The notes below the pieces were generated by a model that saw only the letters and a list, made by a program, of their open reading frames with translations, did no database searches and had not been told where the DNA came from. A program made the translations under genes and the position numbers. This document shows positions 34,212-43,900 of a DNA stretch of 64,000 nucleotides, piece by piece (position 1 is the first letter of the stretch; the number at the start of each line of letters is the position of its first letter). Source of the DNA: Sclerurus mexicanus (Eukaryota > Chordata > Aves > Passeriformes > Furnariidae); contig VWZF01005957.1 in the NCBI GenBank assembly GCA_013396755.1, forward strand, positions 29,538 to 93,537, in the 5' to 3' direction.

Positions 34212-34606
34212 ATCATGGGATGGTTTGAGTGGGAAAGGACCTTAAAGCTCATCCAGTTCCACCTCTGCCATGGGCAGGGACACCTTCCACCAGCCCAGGT
34301 TGCTCCAAGCCCCGTCCAACCTGGCCTGGGACACTTCCAGGGATCCAGGGGCAGCCACAGCTTCTCTGCCCAACCTGTGCCACGGCCTGCCCACCCTCCC
34401 CGGGAAGAATTCCTTCCCAATATCCCATCCATCCTGCCCTCTGCCAGTGGGAAGCCATTCTCCCTTGTCCTGTCCCTCCATGCCTTGTCCCAAGTCCCTC
34501 CCCAGCTCTCCTGGAGCCCCTTTAGGCTCTGGAAGGGGCTCTCAGGTGTCCCTGGAGCCTTCTCTTCTCCAGGTGAGCCCCCCCAGCTCTCCCAGCCTGG
34601 CTCCAT
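34212..34606 (-). mobile_element. CR1 3' end, intergenic
   Basis: From ATCATGGGATGGTTTGAGTG through GGGCAGGGACACCTTCCACC and TTCCTTCCCAATATCCCATC to TTCTCTTCTCCAGGTGAGCC. Close in sequence to the copies at 26053 and 30580. Confidence 0.87.
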
Positions 34607-36719
34607 AGGAGGAAATTATGAATCTAACATGAATCCATACAAATTTAATATTAATTTCCTATGAGTTATTAGGTTTTTAAAGAAAATAATATAAGCATCC
34701 ACAAACCAAGACTTCCAGACATCCTGCCCACACTGAACTCTTGGCACATCCTGAATACTGATGGCTCCAGGTTTTACTTCCAGCTATAGAAATTCCTTGC
34801 ACAAACAAGGTGTCATCCATCACCCACAGAGCAATGAACACGGGCAGCAACAGTGTGTCCAACATAAATCCAGGAATACAGAGCTCTCCTGCCTTTCACA
34901 GCTGGACACAGTCTGGCCTTGGCTGATCCAGACAGAGCCAGGCTGACACATCCTTGCAGAGCCAGGCTCAGCCATCTGTGCTCCTACCTGGAAACACTCT
35001 CCCCAAAGCCATGTTCGTATTTGCTCAAAAATGTGGTCCTTGTTCCACTGAACTCGAAGTTCTGAGTCCCCCAAAACTTTGTGCTTGGGTAGTCCTGTCA
35101 CAATCATCTTGATGTGCAGTCAACACAGCTTCACTGTGCTGCCTCCCTCCAGCACAGCCTCACTAATAACACATCTTCGTTTAAAACCGGACAAATTACC
35201 AGACAAAAAAAATCTGAAAATGAGACTGTTGCAAAATGTTCTGACCAAAATGATATGTATGTAATAAAAATCTCATTATTTTCAGATTATTCATCTACTC
35301 TGCAAGGGAATGAGTCAGAGCATCTGCTTTGGGGCCCCAAGAGGAGGGCTGGCAGTGGGTGCCTCTCACCTGGCACGTTGAGTCAAGGGGGTTCTGACCC
35401 CCATGTCACCTCCTGCCATTTGGGTTGGACGAGCAATGAAAGAGCAGCTTGTTTGGTGGGAGCAGGGAGAAGCACCTGCATATTGAGGGACACCATGTAA
35501 ATACAGTTGTCAGGGAGGCGGCTGGACATTCTGCTCAGGTATTTGTTAAAAAACCAGGAGAGTCAAATGAGTAAAACATCTAAATAAGATAAAAAGTGAG
35601 AAAACAAACAAAATAGGAGACAAGGGATGAAGGGAGCTGCTTTTGGGTAGAAAACTGGCAAAAGGAGCCAGTTTGTAGTCCTGAGAAAGCAAACTACCCT
35701 CCATTCCAGGATCTGACTGTTCTTACTGGATCAGAACTTGCTGATTGTTGTTTTAAGGCATATCTGACCTTGCCATCAGTTTTTCATCATGACAGAAACA
35801 GCCTGCAAAGGCTGAGGTGGATGTTGGGGCTGCAGGAGTGAAGCGTGTAAAGGTCCCTGGATGGGAACACAGGCAGGAGAGGACCTGGCACACCTTTGGC
35901 TTTGCTGTTCCAGGTGTGGATCACTCCAGGATTGCAGCTCACATACAGAAAGGTGATCCCAGGGCCCAGGGTGGGATGAGCCAGCCTTTGGGAAGGGGAT
36001 CCCAGGGTGGGATGAGCCAGCCTTTGGGAGGGTGATCCCAGGGCCCAGGGTGGGATGACCCCGAACAGGATGCTCTCCAGAACGATATGAAGATTTTAAA
36101 TGTGTCCTTACTGACCACAGCCAATAATTCAAGTGACATTTGGTTGCAATTCAGCCCAAGGAACATCTTTGCACACAAGGTACCCCTTTTCTTTCCATGA
36201 GGAGCCAACTGGTGGCTCAGTGGCTGTGCCTCAAACAGCAAGAGAGGTTTGGGAAGGGCTTGTTTAGTCTTTAGGGTCTGTTCTCAGCTGCTGGTGGCAA
36301 CTGCATCAGGGCACAGCAGCTCTGGGAAGGGTGACCCAGAGCCTCGGGACTTGAGCTGCTGGAAGCTCCGGTGTTCTCATGTTTCAGCCCAGACTTCTCA
36401 TGGCCATTGGATACTTGTTTTCTGGGATATGAACACCCTCGCTCTTAAGGGAGATGTGTTTACCGCTGTGTTTACTCCCTGAAGTTTCATGGAGAACAAC
36501 TGGTTCCCTTCTCTGCATTCAGGTTTTCTGGCTAAACAAATTATTTCAAGATCCTTATGTAGGGAAAAAAAAAATAGGATTACCCTGTGATTACTTTCCA
36601 GTCACATTTTGCCTCCCTTGTTTAAAAGTGAGCAGAGTTGCATGCATAATTCCAGAGAAGGTTGCAGTAGAGCTTCCTACAATGGCATTAACATATCCCC
36701 TTGTCCTGGAAATATCTCA
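34607..36719. other. Intergenic, one short tandem repeat
   Basis: Apart from the repeat at 35952-36060 I recognise nothing here. The open frames are short and unlike known families. Confidence 0.55.
35952..36060 (+). repeat. Tandem repeat, about 2.5-3 units of 34-45 bp
   Basis: The block CCCAGGGTGGGATGAGCCAG and CCTTTGGGA recurs at about 35952, 35997 and 36031. The first and third units carry an extra CCCAGGG copy inside, so units differ in length by internal duplication. Confidence 0.8.
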
Positions 36720-37140
36720 GTTGATCCGTGCTTTTTTGTCGGATCTGCTTCATATTGGGAGTTCAGAGTCATCTGGAGATCAACAAACACACCCAGATTT
36801 TTCTCTTCTTCTGTCATTTCCAACTGATGAGCTTCCAGCTCGCGGCAGAGATTCTTGTTAGCAATTCCCAAGGGCATGACCTTGTACTTTGCACTATTAA
36901 ATTTCATCCCATTTCCAGTGTGCCAGCTCTCCGTGTTGTCCAGCTCTTCCAGCAATACAGCAATTCCCGCTGCGTGGCTGGTGCTGCCCAGCTTTGTGCC
37001 ATCAGCAAATGCCATCAGCTCACTCCCACCTTTTGTTCCGAGGCCTGTCTGAAAAATATTGTGCAAAACCAAAAGCACACACGGCTGTGCCAGGCTGTGA
37101 TCCCCGGGATCCAGCGCTCCAGTGGGAAGCCAGGCTGGAT
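36720..37140 (-). mobile_element. Decayed CR1 ORF2 reverse transcriptase fragment
   Basis: On the minus strand an open frame gives FADGTKLGSTSHAAG, LEELDNTESWHTGNGMKFN, KYKVMPLG and EEKNLGVFVD. These follow the order of the CR1 RT palm and beyond (FADDTKLG, the ESWADRN-MKFN block, KDLGVLVD). The second catalytic Asp is Gly here and the reading frame is short, so it is a dead copy. It is the only internal coding part of CR1 that I find in the window. Confidence 0.82.
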
Positions 37141-39228
37141 GGGGAGAGCAGGAGAAGCCAGACGCTGCTCACTCTTCCCCATGCACTCCCCGTGGATCCA
37201 CAGCTGGGGTATATTCGAGGTGACTTCCCTACCTTTTCTATCTAGCTGCTTTTTATTGGCCTGCTGTCCATTAGTTTATTGAACAAGCTAATAAATCTAT
37301 TATATATCCATTGTCTAGAAAATTATTATCAAATACATAATCTTAGTTAAATGCAATCAATCTTTAGTAAAGCTATGTCACATTTTTACTTTACTTCACA
37401 TTTTACATTTACTTGTCTGGCCCAAACTACTTTTTCCTTTACATTTTATTTTTTAAGGTTTTAATGTGCTTCAGGTCACACTGACAGGTGTCTAAAATGA
37501 CTTGATTGCTTTACTTCTTCCTGCTTAAAAGCAGCCAGTGCTCCAGTAGTTCCTCTGTAATTCATTACCAGCCTCCAGCTGACAAATTAAAAAATGTACT
37601 GGTTGAGTGAGGATACATTCCAGGTCCATCAGGACTCTGGGTTTGGGAACACCTCATTCCCTGAGCTGTCAGGTTCTCACAGGCCTCGCTCTCCCTTTGG
37701 GTCCAGTAATTTCCATTTTCATAAAATAATCCCCATTAGCTCTCATCCTTTGTCATGATTATCATGGGAAATAGGGGCAAAAGTCATCTAACATGGGGCT
37801 ATTTATTAAAAAATAGACTGGAACAGAAGAAATGATGAGTTTCAGGACATAGGACATGGAATTTCTCCATGCATTGTCTGTGACCATATTGGTAAAGATG
37901 AAATATATAAATAAACAGCTGGAGGTGCCCAGCTTTTCCTGTCACAGAGGTGGCACTTTGGAAAGCAGAAGGAGCACCCAGCAGGTCCTGGGTCTCCAGG
38001 ATCCAGCTTCCTGAAGTGGGTCACATTTGGTGTCCCACCAGGCACGCTGAGGAAGGCAGCATTTAACAGGGGCTTCTCAAAATTCATGTTTTGCTTGCTA
38101 ATGCTGTCAACACACATCCTTTTCAGATTCAGCTGTACTGGCTCAACATATTTTCATTGCTTTTGGGTGTAAACAGGCCAGGAATATGTTTTTCCCTTCA
38201 GTTACCTGTATTTCTTCCAAAGTTCAGCTGAAGGTACATATTGACATTCAGATCACATTTGCATTCAGGCGATGGCTTGCTGTTGGAAAAAATCCCTTCA
38301 GAGGGGCTGATTAACCTCCTTTGCAGTGTTTGCTGTCCCTGACCAAGGGAGCAGAACTGGAACACAGCTCACTGCATGGCTCAGATCTGAGTGTGAAGAC
38401 ACGGGATCCTGTATTTTGCATTGGTCTCTCTGAACATTCGTGCTCCTTCCAGCTTAGACACGACCTAATGACAGACTGAGCTCCATCTGTTACAGTGACT
38501 CGCCTTGGACTCAGAGGGAGAGTCCTGTGGATAATTTAGGAGTGCATTTTATAGCTACTTGCAAGCATTTCATTTCAGATCAAGGCGAACACCAGGAGCA
38601 GGTGGAAATCTCTCACAGAAGCACAACCTGACCTACATAGGGTATTGTAAATTAAAGAGATGTATAAAAATAAAACATTAACAATCCATCACAGTTGCAA
38701 CAAACCCCAGATACAAATCTTGCTGCTGGAAAGGAGCTCCTTTGCACAGGTCTTAGTTAAGGCTTCCTTTTGGAGCTGGTGATGCTCCTGCTCCTCCAGC
38801 TTCCCGTTTTCTGGAGCTGAGTGCTCACAGACCTTTTGCTTTAGCACTTGGAAAACTCAGTTTCCACATCTTTTTTGGCAATCCTGTCCCGTGCTGGCTC
38901 CCTGTTCCCCGTTACCTGGTGGCCACTCATGTCCCACAGCTGGGCTGGATGGCACCACAGCAATGCAGGAGACTGCCAGCCTGAAGACCTTTGTGCAACA
39001 GAATGGGATGGGGATGTTTCTCCAGGGGTTTCAGAGGACCCTAAGGAGAAGGGATGGCAGTGGGTGCTGCAGGATATGGGTACAGCTCGGACATCAAACC
39101 TCTCTGGAGACACCTCCTGTCCCACAGCCTCACACCTCCCACCTCGGAGGGGCTCTGGGACACTCCACCCATGCCAGTACCTATAGATACCCCGGGGGGA
39201 TAACGGGGGGAATGGGATGAGTTGGCTT
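37141..39228. other. Intergenic, AT-rich then mixed
   Basis: 37240-37500 is very AT-rich. I recognise no gene, RNA or repeat between the RT fragment and the CR1 tail at 39229. Confidence 0.55.
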
Positions 39229-39770
39229 CATGGAATCACAGGATCACAGAAGGAATCGCAGAAAGAATCACAGGATCACAGGATCATGGAATCATAGGAT
39301 CACAAAATCACAGAACTATTAGGGTTGGAAAGGACCTCCAGATACCACCCAGTCCAACCCCCTGCCAAGGCGGTGTCACCTGCTCCAGGTGACCCAGGAA
39401 TGCGTCTGGGTGGAATCTGAATATCTCCAGAGAGGGAGACTCCATGCCCTCCCTGGGCAGCTCTGCCACCCTCCACGCTGAGGTGGCACTTGTGTTTTAG
39501 TTCATGGCCATTGCTCCTCGTCCTGTCACTGGCACCACTGAACAGAGTCTGACACCATCCTCTGGACGCCCCTTGGAGACATTGGCATGGACTGAAGAGA
39601 TCCCCTTGCATTCTTCTCTGGACTGAGCAGGCCCAGCTCTGGCAGTGTCTCCTCGCAGGGAGGTGCTCTGGTGCCCCAGTCCTGCTCTGTGTCCCACCCC
39701 AGGACAGACATTCCCACCGGGATGAGCTGCCTGGATGTGGCACTGGGTGATGTGCTTTGGTGGCTGCAGT
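39229..39770 (-). mobile_element. CR1 3' fragment with long octamer tail
   Basis: The tail at 39229-39310 has many copies of the reverse-complement octamer (GGAATCACA, GGATCATGGAATCATA). The body runs AACTATTAGGGTTGGAAAGG, CCTCCAGATACCACCCAGTC, a TCCCTGGGCAGCTCTGCCAC block and on to about 39770. It is another CR1 subtype. Confidence 0.82.
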
Positions 39771-39789
39771 GCCACCGCAGGGGTTGCGG

Positions 39790-39860
39790 TGGCGGTGCTG
39801 GGTGGGTGGTGGGACTGGCTGATCTTCAGGGGCTCTTTGGACCTTGGTGATCCTGTGATT
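39790..39860 (+). mobile_element. CR1 3' tip feeding the octamer array
   Basis: GGTGGGTGGTGGGACTGGCT, GATCTTCAGGGGCTCTTTGG and ACCTTGGTGATCCTGTGATT match a CR1 3' end in plus orientation. Its tail is the array that follows. Confidence 0.65.
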
Positions 39861-40563
39861 CTGCAGGTCTGTGATTCCATGATGCTGCAATGGCACGATT
39901 CCATGATTCTGTGGTTCCATGATTCTGTGATTCTGTGATTTTATAACTCTGTGATTCTGCAATTTTATAATTCTGCAATTCTATGATTCTGTAATATTGT
40001 GATTCCATGATTCTGTGGTTTCATGATTCTCTATGATTCTGCAATTTCATAGTGCTGTGGTTCTATAATTCTACAGTTCTATGATTCTGTGATTCTGCAC
40101 TTTTATAATAATTCTGTTGTTCTATAATTCTGCAACTCTATGATTCTATGAATGTGCAACTGTATAATTCTATGATTCTATGATGCTGTAATGTCCTGAT
40201 TCCATGATTCTGTGATTCTGTAACTCTACAATTCTATGATTCTGCAATTTTATAATTCTGTAATTTTATAATTCTGTGAGTCTCTGATTCTGTGAATCTG
40301 ATTCTGTGATTCTGTACTGTCGTGATGCCATGATTCTGTAATTCTGCAATTCTATGATTCTGCAGTTTTATAATTCTGTGATTTTACAATTCTATTACTC
40401 CGCAGTTTTATAATTCTGTGATTTTACAATTCTATTACTCCGCAGTTTTATAATTCTGTGATTTTACAATTCTATTACTCCGCAGTTTTATAATTCTGTG
40501 ATTTTACAATTCTATTACTCCGCAGTTTTATAATTCTGTGATTTTACAATTCTATTACTCCGC
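39850..40563 (+). repeat. Satellite-like array grown from the CR1 octamer tail
   Basis: About 710 bp of TGATTCTGTGATTCTATGATTC-type words (8-bp steps, with variants such as AATTTTATAATTCTGC). The last part, 40362-40561, is five identical 40-bp units starting GCAGTTTTATAATTCTGTGA. The array stops at the N at 40564, so its true length is unknown. Confidence 0.9.
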
Positions 40564-40564
40564 N
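40564..40564. other. Single N between satellite array and GC-rich promoter
   Basis: Sequence changes abruptly from an AT-rich perfect 40-bp repeat to GC-rich DNA across this base. That is the pattern of a gap or forced join and not of one uncertain base. Confidence 0.65.
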
Positions 40565-40967
40565 GGGGCTCTGTCGGCCGGGCCCGGCGAGCTGCCGCTG
40601 CCCGCGGCCCGTGGGCCTCGTCCGGCCCCGCTGTGTCCGGCCCGCGGGGGTGGCCGGGCCCCGGGAGGATGGCCTGTCCCCGTCGGGATAGGCGGTCTCT
40701 GTCGGGATGGCCGGTCCCCGTGGAAGTGCCGGCCCCACTGGGATCGCCCGGCGCTGTTGGCGACCGCCGGTCCCTGCTGGGCTCCTGGGGCCGCCGGGTG
40801 TCAGCGCTGCTCGGCAGCGCGGGGCCGAGCTCCCGTGCTTTTGTAAGCGGGGCTGGCTCAGGCTGTTTATTTACATGGTTTTGCGGCTTTAATTGCGCCT
40901 GTTCCCCGTGTTCCGCCTGACAGTCCCGTCCTTTCAGCGGGGGCTGAGCAGATCTTGCCCTTCCTTG
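40565..40967 (+). promoter_or_regulatory. MTMR3: CpG island, probable promoter and non-coding first exon of MTMR3
   Basis: GC- and CpG-rich to about 40850. Two good + strand donors follow: T|GTAAGC at 40843 and G|GTAAGTG at 40968. An acceptor-like CTTTCAG at 40931-40937 could define a 30-base mini-exon, 40938-40967. MTMR3, a PI(3)P/PI(3,5)P2 3-phosphatase with a FYVE domain, is the expected + strand neighbour by synteny, and its first exon is non-coding in mammals. No MTMR3 protein sequence is visible, so the name rests on gene order. Confidence 0.5.
40668..40735 (+). repeat. Short GC-rich tandem repeat in the presumed first exon
   Basis: GGATGGCCTGTCCCCGTCGG, GATAGGCGGTCTCTGTCGG and GATGGCCGGTCCCCGTGG follow each other: three diverged copies of about 19 bp within the CpG island. 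Confidence 0.65.
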
Positions 40968-43900
40968 GTAAGTGCTTTGCCCTCCAACGTGGAGCTGAAG
41001 TTTGTGCGTTGAAGTTGGTGCCGCTCTTGTTTGTTCTTTTACAGAATATATTTTTTTTTATCAGCAGATGAGACCTGGTGTTTCTTCACATATCTGTACA
41101 GGAAGCTGATTTCTTTCCTTTCCTTGCACGCTTCCCTCACTGTGGGAAGGGTGGGTGTCAGCTTGTATCTCTGGCAGACTTCAAGTGTTACAGACGCTTT
41201 CCTGTGTGCTTCACCTGCTTGTTCTGTGTGATGCAGCCATGTCAGTAAAGCTTTCTTTTAGAAGCAGAGAGCTGCTCCAGTGAATCACGTCAGGCAGAGC
41301 TGAGTGTGGAGGTGCAGCTTGGCTTTCTAGTGAGTATAAAGGCGTATTTAGATGCCTTGGTGAGTCCACTGGGAAGGGACGGCAGCGTGACAGAAGGAGC
41401 TATGACAGGTTTCTTGTAATACCTGTCGTGCTCTGAGCTCTAGATAAAGAGCTGAGGTGCCTTTCGTCTTTTACTAAAGCATGTGGTATTTGAAAATGAA
41501 CTTTTTCGGTGGAGGTGAAGGAGTTTTTATGAAGGAATGCTTGTAAACTCAAGGGGAGGAGGCTGACATCTGATACCTGCTTTGCTTCAGCTGTTATTGA
41601 TCTCAGTGGTTTGGGAGATAGAAGTGGTGCTTTCTTTCCTAGCACAGGAAATACTGAGCTGTAAGTGTTGAAACTTTGTGCAGATAAGTGAAAGCAGGTC
41701 ATGAGGGTCTAAAATGCTTCAGTGACAGGTGTTTCTGTGCCTACTGTGGAGTTTGGGGAGGGGCAAAAGGGGCACAAACGGTGGTGCTGGCCAAACCATG
41801 GTGGTTTCTGAGTGATTGCACTGAAAGGTGCTCTTGTCCTACTTCAGTTTATAGGAGTGAAATATAGAGGGCCAAGCTGAGTTCTCTCGCTGGCAGTGCC
41901 ATAGGTGCTTATCTAGGATGCTGTTAATATTCATTACATTAACTGTACTAGCAATTATTAAAATATCAATGGTAACCTGCTTAAGTAACCTGCCATGCAA
42001 CCCACTAATGGTACCACAGAGGTGGAGTAGGTCAGCTTGATAAGCTCTCATTTTATTTTATTTATTTTTTACATAAAAACAGCCATCTGCAGCTGGAGGA
42101 GATAGAAATGAAGCATGCCCAAGCTTCTGAAATAGAGGATACAATATTTTATCTCAGATCTCAATCCACCTACATGCAGCCCAGGATGGTGGAGAGAAGC
42201 ATGTTGTCAGCTTTCAGGAGTGGGAGGAATGGGGCTGTGCAGTGTTTTACTGGCAGTTACCCTGGAAAAAAGGAGTAACTTAAGGAAAAGGGTATCGTTA
42301 GGCTGCTGGAGTAACAGGCAAGTCAGATGTAGCAAGGAAGAGGAATTGTCTCCATGGGGAGCAGCTGGGTTTGCATCCAGTGCAGAGTTCCAGGTCTCTT
42401 CACCTGCAGAGATCAAAGGGCTGTGGTGGCTGTTCCTGCCCTGGTGGCTTCCTACTGGGAAGTGTAACTGGATATATAATGAGATAGGACTCTTTTGCTT
42501 GGTATCAGCAGCGCCTTCCAGAGCATGTGACTCCAAATAGTGCATTAGTGCTTATCAAATGCTGTGAACTAGAATGAAACGTCCAGATACTTAAACATGC
42601 ACTTGTTTCTTAGTAGCTTTCACTGGCTGAGTCAAAAGTAATAATTCATGTTTCTTTCGGAATAACCTTTTAGGTACTGAATTGTCTAAACCAGAATGCG
42701 CAACTGTTCTGCATTTGTCTCTAGCCTGAGTGGCTGGTGGTGTAAGGAGCTGCCTGTTAGATACCATATGGGCTTTAAACTCTGAGAAATGAGCTTCATG
42801 ACTTGTTATTCCACCCTTTTTCTAGATACTGGTGTCGTAACTTCCCAGTGCTGTCAGGAAGACTCCAGGAATGTGCCTAGCACTCAATTTGTGCTGTAAT
42901 TCTTGTAAATTAACTGGATTGTTAAAAGACAGCTATTTCTATGTAGTGCTTCAAAATTTCAGGCTAACTGAGTGGTTTGCATGAAACCTCAAAGTGGAGC
43001 TGGTAATAATTCAGGGATTTGAAATGGTGACGATTTGAAATGGTGACTTTTTACTGAGAGCTCAGCTCACGGCGCTTTACAGCTTCTCCCTGGAATGCAT
43101 TAGCCCTGGATGGTGCAGGATTGCCGTGTCCAGTCTGGTGCATTGACTTGCATTGTCAGCTGCTTGTGGGATGGGCAGAGGTCACAAACTACAGCCTCCT
43201 TGGTGTGAACTGCCCTTGTTCGGTGTGTATTTGTCAGCAGAACAGCCAAAACTCTGTCCCCTTGCATTGGGGGGAGCAGCTGAGAAGCACTAACAGGATG
43301 GGCTCGAAACCATAGAAATCTCATGGGGAACTGGAGCATGAGTAGCCCTGACCTGTTCTTCCCCTCATCTGATTAGTGGTTTCTGGTGGTGATGTGAGGG
43401 AGGTGAACCCCAGCTGGCTGTAGTGATTCCAGGGTAATGTTTCATCCCGTAAGGAAGCCCTGAGTCTGTCCCTGCTGCTCGGAGCTTTATAGAGTAGTAG
43501 CAGGGAAGAAAAGTGGCATGATCTTGTTGCAACCAGTGGTATCTCTCACCTTTAGTCTGTTAGGAGGTGTCAGGTTGTGTTGCTCTGAGCCAGAGGTGCT
43601 CTGTTCACCTTCAGCAAGTACCAATAAGTGAGGTTTGGACCTGCAGAGCCAAGTGAGCTGGAGGGAGGGCAAACATGGGTCTTTCTGGAACGTTCATTAA
43701 AATGGGGAAGATGTTTCTGGAGTCATTGATGCCCAGCGAAAAGCACTGTTTGTGAAGGCTTCCCTTAAAATACAGTTGCTGATTCCTAGCTTTGGTTCAT
43801 CTTCTGAAACTTGGAATCTTAATGTGAAGTTGGGAAAGCAGCAGTTGGTTTGACATCTGAATGTGACTGCAGGTTAAGGTGGTAACTAGGAGTGTGCTCT

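Noticed and set aside
39300..39962. 220-codon open frame on the minus strand with repeats of NHRI/QNHG
   Set aside because: The repeated peptide is the translation of the CR1 octamer array and the rest is the CR1 body.
40538..40846. Open frame across the N and the CpG island
   Set aside because: It crosses the gap, starts in the satellite array, and follows from GC-rich composition. MTMR3 coding should begin further downstream.
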